From contig NZ_JAAGOX010000010.1 of the NCBI RefSeq assembly GCF_010500245.1, positions 1 to 64,000 of the forward strand: DNA of 64,000 nt, given 5' to 3'. The first letter of the stretch is position 1. Every line of letters starts with the position of its first letter. This document shows, piece after piece, positions 1 through 8,372 of this stretch. A model generated the notes under the pieces. It had not been told where the DNA came from, made no database searches, and was given only the letters and a program-made list of their open reading frames with translations. Made by a program: the position numbers and the translations under genes. Source of the stretch: Ruegeria sp. PrR005. GTDB lineage: Bacteria > Pseudomonadota > Alphaproteobacteria > Rhodobacterales > Rhodobacteraceae.

Positions 1-80
1 AACCATCGTCCAGATGGACCAGAGGCCACTAATGCACTAACAATCAAACCGGACCAGTCAGATCAGGCCACCCAGTTCCC
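1..80. other. Left-edge junction, possible end of a mobile element
   Basis: The reading frame of the MOSC gene loses family resemblance at about base 80 and stops at 44. The sequence to the left does not continue the conserved core that follows GDILxxG in MOSC proteins. Bases near 40-60 carry a GGACCAG motif that also appears near base 16, which would fit an insertion-sequence end, but no transposase is visible because the window starts here. The presence of an insertion element is inferred from the truncation alone. Confidence 0.25.
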
Positions 81-415
81 AATCCAAGGATATCGCCAAT
101 ACAAAGGTTTTCTTCGGTCAGGCCAATTGTCGTGATGTTTTCACCAAAGGCGGCGGGTTCCATCCCGGCGACCATGTGCCCCTCATGCTGCCAGGCTGCG
201 TAGTGATCGCGCGCATAGTGGTGGATGGCTTTTTCCTCGCCGCCATGCACGGTCAGATCCGCTTGCACATCTTCTGCAAAACCGGTCGGCGTTATGGTCT
301 GGTATCCGGGAACCCGGTTCTTCTGAATGGCGGACGGCGGCTTTCCTTGCCAGCGGTCCTGGACATTGCCAAGGAATATACCGCCGATTTCCGCCGAGAG
401 ATCAGGATGGGTCAT
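44..415 (-). pseudogene. MOSC-domain protein (YiiM-like), truncated at the C-terminus
   Basis: The 123 residues match the first part of YiiM-like MOSC proteins: a GKPPSAIQK stretch, then the conserved VHGGEEKAIHHYARDHY segment, then AFGENITTIGLTEENLCIGD. MOSC proteins are molybdenum-cofactor sulfurase-related beta-barrels of roughly 200 residues, and YiiM types protect against N-hydroxylated base analogues. Here the frame ends right after GDILGLGTG, before the region that normally carries the conserved cysteine, so the product is probably inactive. The start codon at 415 directly follows the TGA of the MarR gene, so the two were translated together. It could also be a short functional paralogue, which is less likely. 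Confidence 0.7.
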
Positions 416-958
416 TCAGGCCTCTTTGTATTCGATACAGATCTTGTCTTTTTCGCCGGGTTCCAGGGCCAGTTTCAGCAAGGAGCAAAAGCCGTTTTCT
501 GAGGTGGCATCGTGATAGGCGCAGGCCTTGCACCGGCCGAATGCCTGGCCGCCATTGGCTGCCAGTGCCAGCTTCAACCCCTGTGTCAGGCCGCTTTCAA
601 GCGCGCGCTTGACCTCTGCCGGAAGGTTGCCGATAGCATCGGCAATCGGGTTCGGCTCCTGCACGGCGGCAATGCCCGCATCCGCGAGTGCGTAGGATAT
701 TGACCTTTGGTCGGATGCTTGCCGCCGCTCGGTGACATATCCCTTGCGCACCAGTGCCTTCAGCGTTTGGGACATCGTTCCGCGGGTGGTCCCCAGATAT
801 TCCGCGACATGGGAAGGGGATCGGGAAAACTGGTTGGCTTCCGACAAATACTCCAGCGCCGCCTTTTGGGTCGGGTTCAAGTCTCCGGACCAGCCGCTGG
901 CTGAATCCAGCCGGGCGAGCCGGTTGATGAGGATGCGGATGCCTTGATCTCTTGTCAT
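416..958 (-). CDS. MarR-family regulator with a C-terminal four-cysteine cluster
   Basis: A 180-residue winged-helix regulator. The helix-turn-helix runs over residues 45-75 (SPSHVAEYLGTTRGTMSQTLKAL), followed by a basic wing (VTERRQASDQRS). The ORF is open further upstream to 1720, but the extension only mirrors the opposite-strand gene, so the ATG at 958 is chosen. The tail after residue 140 is unusual for MarR: Cys143, Cys146, Cys158 and Cys174 (C-X2-C-X11-C-X15-C), which suggests a bound metal or Fe-S cluster and hence redox or metal sensing; this is inference. It is transcribed divergently from an exported protein gene and is directly coupled to the downstream MOSC fragment. Confidence 0.85.
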   Translation of the reverse strand: MTRDQGIRILINRLARLDSASGWSGDLNPTQKAALEYLSEANQFSRSPSHVAEYLGTTRGTMSQTLKALVRKGYVTERRQASDQRSISYALADAGIAAVQEPNPIADAIGNLPAEVKRALESGLTQGLKLALAANGGQAFGRCKACAYHDATSENGFCSLLKLALEPGEKDKICIEYKEA

Positions 959-968
959 GTTCAATAAA

Positions 969-1021
969 TAGCGAGTCGAAATTAAAGTTGCAATGTGGAT
1001 CTCTATATAGTAGCGAGTCGA
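969..1021. promoter_or_regulatory. Pair of 11-bp direct repeats in the divergent promoter
   Basis: The sequence TAGCGAGTCGA occurs at 969-979 and again at 1011-1021. The repeats start 42 bp apart, four turns of the helix, so both copies face the same side of the DNA. They lie between the MarR gene (start 958) and the exported-protein gene (start 1046) and are plausible operator half-sites for autoregulation. MarR operators are usually palindromic, so the owner is not certain. Confidence 0.5.
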
Positions 1022-1045
1022 TACATGTGCCGATGGAGAATTCAG

Positions 1046-1795
1046 ATGAAACGTTCCACCCTTCCTAATCTTGCCGCTGTTCTGGTGGCCTCTTCTGCCA
1101 TTGCAGGCGGCGACCGCGCTATTGACCAGGTGGAGGCTGTCAGTTCCCCCCAAGATGCTGCAAAGGTGGCGGATTTCGACATCTTGGCGGCCCATGTACA
1201 CCGTAGCGGCAATACCGTAACCTTCCACATGACCACCGGTGGAACGGCGGGCGCGTCTGTTCCTGTGGCAAACGGAGCCGTTGGCGGGTCCGATGTTTGG
1301 TCCTATGTGTGGCCCACCTCGCTGGATCCTTCTGCGGTGGGGTTCGAGGGCGGCACCGGCATTCTGGCGATGGCCGCAACCAGTCACCCGGACTTTGATG
1401 ACACTCCGCTTTACGACGAGAACGGCGACGGTCATCCGGCCAATGACGGCATCGAATGGCATAGCCATTGGGTTGTGCTGGCCCCGACAGACGCCTGCGG
1501 CCCAGGTGCCCTGGCCGTGCGCGACATTCCCGAAGGGGCGTCGCCCAAGCTGCCTGCAACTTGGCCCGGCTTGCCGATTTTCCTGGACAGCCCCGGCTTT
1601 ACACCGCTGTTTGACGGGCCGGAAATCAAGGTGAATGCGGGTTTTGTCAGTGATGTCGATCTGGAAAGCGTCGCGTACGACGGCGTCACCGCCGCGCTGA
1701 GGGTGAATGCCAATGTCCATGCGCCCTTGCTGTGTGTCACGGATGTCTTCGACATTGCCTCGGGGGATCTGAGCCTTCCCGGCAAGCTCAAGTAA
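1046..1795 (+). CDS. Exported protein of unknown function
   Basis: A 249-residue protein starting at the ATG at 1046, which has a GGAGAA ribosome site six bases upstream; an upstream start at 995 has none. Residues 1-20 look like a Sec signal (MKRSTLPNLAAVLVASSAIAG). The mature part is acidic and secreted-looking, with a DENGDGHP calcium-loop-like stretch, an EWHSHWVVL motif with two histidines, and two cysteines (in TDACGP and LLCVTD). I do not recognise the family. It faces a MarR gene across a shared promoter and is followed 57 bp later by a thioredoxin-like gene on the same strand, so the pair may act together in redox or metal handling outside the cytoplasm. Confidence 0.65.
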   Translation: MKRSTLPNLAAVLVASSAIAGGDRAIDQVEAVSSPQDAAKVADFDILAAHVHRSGNTVTFHMTTGGTAGASVPVANGAVGGSDVWSYVWPTSLDPSAVGFEGGTGILAMAATSHPDFDDTPLYDENGDGHPANDGIEWHSHWVVLAPTDACGPGALAVRDIPEGASPKLPATWPGLPIFLDSPGFTPLFDGPEIKVNAGFVSDVDLESVAYDGVTAALRVNANVHAPLLCVTDVFDIASGDLSLPGKLK

Positions 1796-1852
1796 ACTTC
1801 ATCGGGCAGTTCCCTCTGTTTCCGAAGCCGCCCATATTCATGGAGAAGTCAA

Positions 1853-2377
1853 ATGCAAGCCCCGGAACTTCGGGTAACCCAGTGGTTCAATACAAAGGAG
1901 AACCTTAAGCTCCTGGATTTCAGGGGCAAAGTTGTCCTGATCGAGGCCTTCCAGATGCTGTGCCCTGGCTGTGTCGTCCATGGCATCCCCCTGGCACAGG
2001 CAGTCCAGCGGCACTTTTCCAGCGATCAGGTCATGGTGATTGGGCTGCACACGGTTTTTGAACACCACGAAGCCATGACCCCGGTATCCCTCAAGGCCTT
2101 TCTGCATGAGTATCGCATTACCTTTCCTGTGGCGGTCGATAAACAAGGGACAGGACCGCTGCCGGACACCATGGCAGCATTCGGGATGCGGGGAACACCC
2201 AGCCTGGTTCTGCTGAATCAGAACGGCGAAATTGCTGCGCATCACTTTGGCCAGGTGTCTGAATTGCAGGTGGGGGCCGAGATTGGCTGTCTTCTTGGCG
2301 GCATGGCCGCTGCGACTGCCGCGGAACGGCGGGCAACTCACTCGGGCGGATGTACCGACAATGGATGCACCGCGTAG
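1853..2377 (+). CDS. Thioredoxin/peroxiredoxin-like protein with CPGC motif
   Basis: A 174-residue protein of the redoxin/TlpA fold. The segment FRGKVVLIEAFQMLCPGC has the strand-then-active-site layout of the family, with Cys37 and Cys40 as the redox pair; the cis-Pro loop is at MRGTPSLVLL. There is no signal peptide, so it is predicted cytosolic, unlike most TlpA proteins. The C-terminus adds a small Cys pair (GGCTDNGCTA), which could bind metal or relay disulfides. A GGAGAAG ribosome site precedes the ATG. It is probably co-transcribed with the exported protein before it. The 200 bases that follow, up to the histidine kinase, show no gene. Confidence 0.75.
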   Translation: MQAPELRVTQWFNTKENLKLLDFRGKVVLIEAFQMLCPGCVVHGIPLAQAVQRHFSSDQVMVIGLHTVFEHHEAMTPVSLKAFLHEYRITFPVAVDKQGTGPLPDTMAAFGMRGTPSLVLLNQNGEIAAHHFGQVSELQVGAEIGCLLGGMAAATAAERRATHSGGCTDNGCTA

Positions 2378-2577
2378 ACCGCGACCTGTGGCCAACGCAA
2401 CGCTAGTACCCTGAACTTGGGGGGCCGGAACGTTCAGGGTCGGATTGCTGTCGTCGGGGCGTGCAGGGCCGCTTGAGGTCAGAGAACAACCGATGGCTCC
2501 GGTCACGGGGCACGATCAAATCGAACAACTGAATCAGACCCGAACAGGCGCCCGCCTGATTGGTTCAAAGCCTGCGT

Positions 2578-3969
2578 CTAGCGGCGCTCTGCCGCATCCA
2601 ACGGCAATGTAAGGGTCGCGCAAAGACCGCCGTCCGGCAGGTTGCTCAGCACGATATCGCCGTTATGGGCCTGAAGGATGCCGCGTGTGATCGACAATCC
2701 CAATCCATACCCGCCGGTCGCGCGTGCACGCGAGGTTTCCAATCGCACGAACGGGTCGAATACGCGCTCCAACTCCGGTTCGGGAATGCCCGGTCCCCTG
2801 TCGCAGATCCGGATGACGGCGGTTCCACCCTCGTCTGCATAGGTGACCTCGGCCTCTGTGCCGTACCGCTGAGCGTTCTCTATCACGTTGCGCAGAGCGC
2901 GCCGCATCGCATTCGGGCGCAACGAAACCTTGACGGAACGGCCATGGTTCAAGACATAGCCGTTCGGCATATCTTGACGCAGGGTTTCGAGAAACGCGCC
3001 CAGATCACATCTCTGTTCTGGCTCGGCATCAGCCAGCCCACGGGCGAACGACAAAGCTTCTTCGACCATGTGCTGCATTTCCTCGACCGAGGCGATCAGG
3101 CTTTCGCGGGTTTCGTCATCCTCGACCAGCTCGCTGCGCACACGCATCGCGGTCAGTGGCGAGCGCAAGTCATGGCCCATCGCCGCGAGTATGTGCGTAC
3201 GCTCGGCCACCAACCTGAAAATCCGGTCCTGCATGCGGTTGAAGGCTTGAACCAGCTCCCGCACCTCGCGCGGTCCGGAATTGATGAGCACCGGCCCGCC
3301 CTGTTCCGGCCCCAGCTTTTCCGCCGCTTCCGCCAACAGGCGCAGCGGTTCGGTGACCCGCGCCAGAAGGTACCAGAACAGGGCCAATAGGATGAAACCG
3401 GCGCTCAAACCAAAGGACAACGTAGCAAATCGCGGCCATTGAAAAGGCGGGCGTTCGAACCGGGTCGAGACATTCAGCCAGTCGCCCCCCGCAAGCGCGA
3501 TCGAAAGTTCCAGTTCAACCGTCAGCATCTGGCCGCGCATCATTTCGCGATGCTGTTCGGCCATGCCCGGTTCGAGATAGGGAAGCGGCAGTGCCGAGCT
3601 GTCAATCTCGTGCATCTCTGCCCGGATCTCTCGGCTGAAATCATCGTCCAGCAGGGCCCGTATTCGGGCTTCGGTGGTTCCTCTTGCATCATGAGAGATA
3701 TGGTCGACCACTGGATCGGCACCGATCTCGAACCGGACCAAGGGAGAGTTGGCCGCCCTTACGATCTGCTCATGCAGATTGGCCGGTGCCTTTTCGATCA
3801 ACCGCACCACATTGGCGGCACGACCCGTCGCCTCGTCGCCGATAGCCGCGCGCACAGCCAGGTTACGCTGATCCTCAAGCAGAACCAGTGTAACGCCCTG
3901 GGCAACCGCAAGCGCCGCCAGGACCAGACAGACGATTTGCAGCCGAAGGCTCTGCGGGACCAGCCTCAC
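2578..3969 (-). CDS. Sensor histidine kinase, probable copper sensor
   Basis: A 463-residue membrane kinase. It has one membrane helix near residues 9-30, a periplasmic domain of about 140 residues, a second helix (FATLSFGLSAGFILLALFWYL), a HAMP linker, an H box (MGHDLRSPLTAMR), an N box (NVIENAQRYG) and G boxes (DRGPGIP, GYGLGLS). The periplasmic part ends with GMAEQHREMMRGQM, rich in Met and His, a plausible Cu(I) site. I chose the GTG at 3969 because it overlaps the regulator's TGA (GTGA); the longer frame to 4002 would need TTG. Its position beside oxidases, copA/copB and a CPx ATPase suggests copper sensing. The sensed ligand is inference. Confidence 0.88.
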   Translation of the reverse strand: MRLVPQSLRLQIVCLVLAALAVAQGVTLVLLEDQRNLAVRAAIGDEATGRAANVVRLIEKAPANLHEQIVRAANSPLVRFEIGADPVVDHISHDARGTTEARIRALLDDDFSREIRAEMHEIDSSALPLPYLEPGMAEQHREMMRGQMLTVELELSIALAGGDWLNVSTRFERPPFQWPRFATLSFGLSAGFILLALFWYLLARVTEPLRLLAEAAEKLGPEQGGPVLINSGPREVRELVQAFNRMQDRIFRLVAERTHILAAMGHDLRSPLTAMRVRSELVEDDETRESLIASVEEMQHMVEEALSFARGLADAEPEQRCDLGAFLETLRQDMPNGYVLNHGRSVKVSLRPNAMRRALRNVIENAQRYGTEAEVTYADEGGTAVIRICDRGPGIPEPELERVFDPFVRLETSRARATGGYGLGLSITRGILQAHNGDIVLSNLPDGGLCATLTLPLDAAERR

Positions 3970-4694
3970 GTCTCCAAAACCTCTATATCCGCCGAAAGGC
4001 AATATCCGCCATTGCGATATGTGGTTATGAGGCGCGGGCGCAGCAGATCCTTTTCGATCTTGCGTCGAAGCCGGCTGATCTGATTGTCGATGGTACGGTC
4101 CAGCGGCGCCGTGGCCCGGCCAGAGGTCAGCTCCATCAGTTGATCGCGGCTAAGCACCATTCGGGCCCTTTCCAGCATCACGACAAGAAGTTTGAAATCC
4201 GCGCTGGTCAGGCTGGTCTCGCGGCCCTCTTCGTCCACGATGACCCGCCGGTCGCTGTCGAGTATCCACTGTGCAAACCGAATGCGTTTTCCGGCAAGAC
4301 TGCCCGCCGGGGAAACGGTTCGGCTGGATCTGCGCAAAATCGCCCGGATACGGGCCAGCAACTCGCGCGGGTTGAAAGGCTTGGACAAGTAGTCATCGGC
4401 GCCGGTTTCCAGCCCGATGATCCGGTCCATGTCCTCATCCAGAGCGGTCAGAAGCAGGATCGGAACGTCCCCGGTTTGCGATAGACGTTTGCACGCGGAT
4501 AGCCCGTCCTCTCCGGGCATCATCACATCCAGAACGATCAGATCAATACTCCCAGAGACCAGGACGGCATCCATTTCTTTCGCATCCTTTGCCATGGACG
4601 CGCGCATTCCATGTTTCTCGAGATACCGGCAAACTGCATTCCGTATCTCACTGTGGTCATCAACGACCAGGATATGCGGAGTGGGGTTCTGCAT
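3966..4694 (-). CDS. OmpR-family response regulator
   Basis: A 242-residue regulator with a receiver domain (acidic VVDDHSE, phospho-acceptor Asp56 in LIVLDVMMP, Thr in LLTALDE, Lys in SKPFNP) and a C-terminal winged-helix DNA-binding domain (LTSADFKLLVVMLERARMV, then TIDNQISRLRRKIE). It is the first gene of a two-gene operon with the kinase. OmpR-type regulators bind direct repeats about 10 bp apart; such boxes occur at 4934, 8291 and 19251 in this island. It is divergent from the cytochrome/oxidase operon across a 371-bp region. CopR/CusR-like function is inferred from context. Confidence 0.92.
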   Translation of the reverse strand: MQNPTPHILVVDDHSEIRNAVCRYLEKHGMRASMAKDAKEMDAVLVSGSIDLIVLDVMMPGEDGLSACKRLSQTGDVPILLLTALDEDMDRIIGLETGADDYLSKPFNPRELLARIRAILRRSSRTVSPAGSLAGKRIRFAQWILDSDRRVIVDEEGRETSLTSADFKLLVVMLERARMVLSRDQLMELTSGRATAPLDRTIDNQISRLRRKIEKDLLRPRLITTYRNGGYCLSADIEVLET

Positions 4695-4933
4695 ATTTAC
4701 AATTCGGCCCGTTGTTCCTCTCGGATGTTGATTTGTTCCGCGCGACGTCTGGTCCCAAATACAGGCCCTTGTTCCCTTGCCTTCGTATCTCGGAAGCGGC
4801 CTGCATCCTAGTCCTTGTCGGGGTTCAAACGCTTGCAGATCGGCACGCCGCTCGGCACCGCTGCAAATACCGACCGCTGACCTTGCCCGTTTCGCAGATG
4901 CAAACTCGCAGCCTTTGGCGGCGAAAAGTCAAG

Positions 4934-4949
4934 GATACACTTCGTTACA
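4934..4949 (+). promoter_or_regulatory. Direct-repeat box 1 (probable response-regulator site)
   Basis: GATACA-cttc-GTTACA, two six-base repeats ten bases apart, in the 371-bp gap between the response-regulator gene (start 4694) and the cytochrome gene (start 5066). The same layout recurs at 8291 and 19251. It is 117 bp before the cytochrome start. No gene was found elsewhere in this gap. Confidence 0.6.
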
Positions 4950-5065
4950 ATTCTTCATCCCGGCTGACATTGACCTTCCGGCGACGGAGAGGCGTATTCC
5001 GCTTAATCGCATCGGTGGAAGGAAACAGATCCGATGCAGTCAATCGGGAACCGAGAAAGTAAGTA

Positions 5066-5512
5066 ATGAAAAAGCTGATACTCGCGGTGCTTGCTGTCGG
5101 CGTTGCTGCCACGTTGGTTCTCACTTGGCGTTCGTCTGCCCCAACACCCGCCTCCGACCGGGTCTTGGGCACTGATGGCACTGATCAAGGCGCGCCGATG
5201 GTGACAGTCCAGTTGCCGGAAAGCCTCTCTGAAAACGGCAGGATCGGTGAGCGGATCTTTCAAGGCAAATGCATGGTCTGCCATGGCCAGAACGCCGCCG
5301 GTCAGAACGGTGTGGCCCCGCCCTTGGTGCATTCGATCTATCGCCCCGGTCACCACGCCGACGCGGCCTTTCTGATTGCCGCCCGAAACGGGGTCCGCGC
5401 GCATCACTGGAAATTCGGCAACATGCCTCCGGTCGAGGGGATCACAGACGGCGAGGTGCGGATGATCGCCGAGTACATCCGCGAGTTGCAACAGGCAAAC
5501 GGGATCAAGTGA
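5066..5512 (+). CDS. Class I cytochrome c, membrane-anchored
   Basis: A 148-residue protein with an N-terminal hydrophobic helix (LILAVLAVGVAATLVLTW) that acts as signal or anchor. The haem site is CMVCH, and the distal methionine is probably in GNMPPVEG. It begins an operon with a Tat multicopper oxidase, a second cytochrome c and a DsbA-like protein. The set suggests a periplasmic electron chain that carries electrons to or from the copper oxidase. A direct-repeat box lies upstream. Confidence 0.88.
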   Translation: MKKLILAVLAVGVAATLVLTWRSSAPTPASDRVLGTDGTDQGAPMVTVQLPESLSENGRIGERIFQGKCMVCHGQNAAGQNGVAPPLVHSIYRPGHHADAAFLIAARNGVRAHHWKFGNMPPVEGITDGEVRMIAEYIRELQQANGIK

Positions 5513-5558
5513 GGCGGCCCCCTTGGTATCGAACTTCACAAAACGACAAGGCAAGAAC

Positions 5559-6953
5559 ATGTTGAGCAGACGATCCTTTATCAGGGCATCAGGTGGCGCG
5601 GCCGCGATGGCCGCGTTACCGGCAACGGTGGCCCGAGCCAAAGCTGCGGCACCCGAACTGGTCGCCCGGGAATACGCGGTGCAACTGTTGCCGCCTGACT
5701 ATCCCGAAACCTCGGTCTGGGGGTATGACGGCCAGGCGCCGGGACCCGAGATTCGGGTGATGCAGGGCGACCGGATCGCGCGCCGTTTCGTCAACCGGTT
5801 GCCGCAGGCCAGCTCAGTCCACTGGCACGGGCTGCGCGCGGAAAACGCGATGGACGGGGTTTCTGGCCTGACACAGGATGCGGTGCCTCCGGGCGAAAGC
5901 TTTGACTACGATCTGGCGGCCGAGGATGCGGGAACCTTCTGGTATCACTCGCACAACCGCTCGGCCGAGCAGGTGGCGCGCGGGCTTTACGGGCCGCTGA
6001 TCGTTGACGAGCCGACGCCGCCGGACGTGGATCGCGATGTGACGTTGATGCTGGACGACTGGCGGGTCGACCCCAAGACCGGCCAGATCACCCAGGACTT
6101 TGACGCCCCACATGATCTGTCGCATGGCGGGCGCTTGGGCAATTTCATCTCGACCAATGGCGAGGCAGCGTATCAGCTCCCGGTCAGGCGGAACGAACGG
6201 CTGCGCCTGCGGATCGTGAATGCGGCCAATGCCCGGCTGTTCACGCTTGGCATTCAAGGGCTCGACGGTTGGCTGATGGCCTATGACGGGATGCCGGTAA
6301 CAAGCCCCGAACCGATGCCGGAGACGCTCACCCTGGGTCCCGGTCAGCGGGTGGATCTGTTCGTTGATGTCATCGCCGAAGAGGGCGAGGAGGCCTTGCT
6401 GGGGCGCATTGACCAGAGCAAAGGTTATGTTCAGGCGGCCTTTCCGGTGTCGGGCAGGGCCAGCGCCAATCGCCGCCCCGCACCCGCGCCGCTGCCGCGC
6501 AACCGGACACCGGACTTGGCCGGTCTGGCCGATGCCGCGACCCTGCGGCTGGAGATGAGCGGCGGTGCGATGGGCAGCATGCGCGAGGCCATCTGGAAAG
6601 GCAGCAGCCGCAACGCGGACGAGTTGATGGAGAACGGGCAATTCTGGGCCTTCAACGGGCTTGTTGGAATGACCGAGACACCGCTGGCCCGCCTGTCGCT
6701 TGGCCAGGTCGCGCGCATGACCGTGGTTAACGACACCGTTTTTCCGCATGCGATGCACCTGCACGGGATGCACTTCCGGGTACTCGCACAGGACGGCACC
6801 CCCGGACCACTGCGGGACACGCTGCTGACCGCGCGCGGGGAAACCCACGAGATCGTCTTTGCCGCCGACAACCCGGGCCGCTGGGCTTTTCATTGCCACA
6901 TGCTCAGCCACGCGGCATCGGGCATGATGACCTGGATCGAGGTGACCGCATGA
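5559..6953 (+). CDS. Tat-exported multicopper oxidase (CueO/SufI type)
   Basis: A 464-residue cupredoxin-domain oxidase. The start at 5559 gives a Tat leader with RRSFIRASGG; the open frame back to 5523 lacks support. All four copper motifs are present: HWHGLR, WYHSHNR, HAMHLHGMHF and HCHMLSHAASGMM, so the type 1 and trinuclear sites are complete. The family oxidises Cu(I) in the periplasm with oxygen as acceptor. There is no Met-rich insert like that in the second oxidase at 16743-18680. Its last base overlaps the next cytochrome gene (ATGA). Confidence 0.92.
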   Translation: MLSRRSFIRASGGAAAMAALPATVARAKAAAPELVAREYAVQLLPPDYPETSVWGYDGQAPGPEIRVMQGDRIARRFVNRLPQASSVHWHGLRAENAMDGVSGLTQDAVPPGESFDYDLAAEDAGTFWYHSHNRSAEQVARGLYGPLIVDEPTPPDVDRDVTLMLDDWRVDPKTGQITQDFDAPHDLSHGGRLGNFISTNGEAAYQLPVRRNERLRLRIVNAANARLFTLGIQGLDGWLMAYDGMPVTSPEPMPETLTLGPGQRVDLFVDVIAEEGEEALLGRIDQSKGYVQAAFPVSGRASANRRPAPAPLPRNRTPDLAGLADAATLRLEMSGGAMGSMREAIWKGSSRNADELMENGQFWAFNGLVGMTETPLARLSLGQVARMTVVNDTVFPHAMHLHGMHFRVLAQDGTPGPLRDTLLTARGETHEIVFAADNPGRWAFHCHMLSHAASGMMTWIEVTA

Positions 6954-7441
6954 AGCCCATCCATCTTGCCAGCTTTGCCGTTGCGATCATTGCTCTGGCC
7001 GCAGTGGTCTATGCTGTACGCGCGCCATCCGGGTCCGTATCCGCGGGCGCGTCCGCATCAGCAAGCGAAGCCACGCTTGCACAGGGACAGGCCCTCTATC
7101 AGGAAAACTGCGCCTCCTGCCACGGCAAGTCTCTGGAAGGGCAGCCGAACTGGCGCGAACCGGATGCGGATGGCCGCCTGCCCGCGCCGCCACATGACGA
7201 GACCGGCCATACCTGGCACCATCCCGACAGCATGTTGTTCAATTACACCAAATTCGGCGGTCAGGCGACGCTTGCCGCGCTGGGGGTGGAGCTGAACAGC
7301 GGTATGCCCGCGTTCGGAGAGCAACTGACCGACGACCAGATCCGGTCGATCCTGGATTACATCAAGTCGACCTGGCCCGCACGTGCACGCGCCGCCCAGG
7401 CCGAACGGACCCGCGCAGACGAGGAGGCGCAAAAGCCATGA
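6950..7441 (+). CDS. Cytochrome c, single haem
   Basis: A 163-residue protein starting at the ATG that overlaps the oxidase stop (ATGA at 6950). An N-terminal helix (LASFAVAIIALAAVVYAV) anchors it. The haem motif is CASCH, with the axial Met in SGMPAFGEQL. The family carries electrons in the periplasm. The C-terminal tail is charged and Ala-rich. Placement between a multicopper oxidase and a DsbA protein suggests that it is an electron partner of the oxidase. Confidence 0.88.
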   Translation: MKPIHLASFAVAIIALAAVVYAVRAPSGSVSAGASASASEATLAQGQALYQENCASCHGKSLEGQPNWREPDADGRLPAPPHDETGHTWHHPDSMLFNYTKFGGQATLAALGVELNSGMPAFGEQLTDDQIRSILDYIKSTWPARARAAQAERTRADEEAQKP

Positions 7442-8172
7442 CCCGAGCCAAGCATTTCGTCCTGTGGGCCAGCCTTCTGACGATGCCGCTGGTCGCCCAG
7501 GCGAGCGAACGCAGCGAGGAAGAGATCAAGGCATTGGTCTATCAGGCAATCCTGGAACGGCCCGAGATCATCCTGCAAGCGGTCGAACAGCTGCAACAGG
7601 CCGAAGAGGCGGCACAGGCAGCCTCGGCCCATGCGGCGCTGGCCGAAAACCGCGACAACCTGTTCAACGACCCCAACGCGCCGGTTCTGGGCAATCCCGA
7701 GGGCGATGTGACGGTGGTCGAGTTCTTTGACTACAACTGCCCATATTGCCGCCGCGCCATGGCCGAGGTTCAGGGTCTGCTCGAGGCCGATCCGGGCGTG
7801 CGGCTGGTCTACCGTGAATGGCCGATCCTAGGAGAAGGGTCCGATTATGCCGCCCGCGCCGCGCTAGCCGCGCGCCAACAGGGGAAATACGAGGCGTTCC
7901 ATTGGGCGCTGATGGGCATGTCGGGCAAGGCGAACGAGACCAGCGTGTTGCGGATCGCCCGCGAGGTCGGGCTGGATACCGACCAGTTGCAGCGCGACAT
8001 GGAGGCCCCCGAGGTCACCGCCCATATCGCCCAGTCCATGGCGCTTGCGCAGCAGCTTGGATTCAATGGCACCCCCTCTTTTGTGGTCGAGGACAGTCTG
8101 GTGCCTGGGTTCGTGGAGCAATCGCAATTGCAGGACGCGATTGATCGCGCCCGGGATGCTGCGGCCAAGTAA
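7438..8172 (+). CDS. DsbA-family periplasmic thiol oxidoreductase
   Basis: A 244-residue protein with a Sec signal ending near AQAS, an N-terminal helical segment of the Com1/ScsC kind (EEIKALVYQAILERPEIILQ), and a DsbA thioredoxin domain with CPYC (FDYNCPYCRRAM) and the cis-Pro loop FNGTPSFVV. ScsC-like proteins are tied to copper tolerance in other bacteria by protecting or shuffling disulfides. The start overlaps the cytochrome stop by four bases, which makes it the last gene of this operon. Confidence 0.88.
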   Translation: MTRAKHFVLWASLLTMPLVAQASERSEEEIKALVYQAILERPEIILQAVEQLQQAEEAAQAASAHAALAENRDNLFNDPNAPVLGNPEGDVTVVEFFDYNCPYCRRAMAEVQGLLEADPGVRLVYREWPILGEGSDYAARAALAARQQGKYEAFHWALMGMSGKANETSVLRIAREVGLDTDQLQRDMEAPEVTAHIAQSMALAQQLGFNGTPSFVVEDSLVPGFVEQSQLQDAIDRARDAAAK

Positions 8173-8290
8173 GAGCGCCCCGAGTTAGCGCGGCCTCTCA
8201 GTCCCTTCTGCTGCCGCGCTGCCGCTCCCGGTCTCCCCCGGGGGCGGCCCTTGAAAAAAACGTAACCGTCCGTCGCAGAGTCCGGACCTG

Positions 8291-8306
8291 GTTACATCCC
8301 GATACA
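8291..8306 (+). promoter_or_regulatory. Direct-repeat box 2 (probable response-regulator site)
   Basis: GTTACA-tccc-GATACA, the same layout as the box at 4934, located 67-82 bp before the TVP38-type gene and after the DsbA-like gene. This places a second operon of the island under the same likely control. Confidence 0.6.
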
Positions 8307-8372
8307 AATTGCCCAAGGACCATGCTTGCGCTGTTTGTGACCGCTCTCGATATCTGACGAGGCGGCGGTGCA

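Noticed and set aside
959-1720. Extension of the MarR reading frame to 434 residues
   Set aside because: The extra part is antisense to the exported-protein gene, has no family features, and an ATG with the right domain start exists at 958.
1871-1889. GGTAACC-cagt-GGTTCAA resembling the catabolic operator
   Set aside because: It is inside the thioredoxin-like coding sequence, far from the island, and its right half is poor.
8221-8262. GC-rich stem after the DsbA-like gene
   Set aside because: It is followed by an A run rather than a T run on the coding strand, so it does not read as a terminator in that direction.
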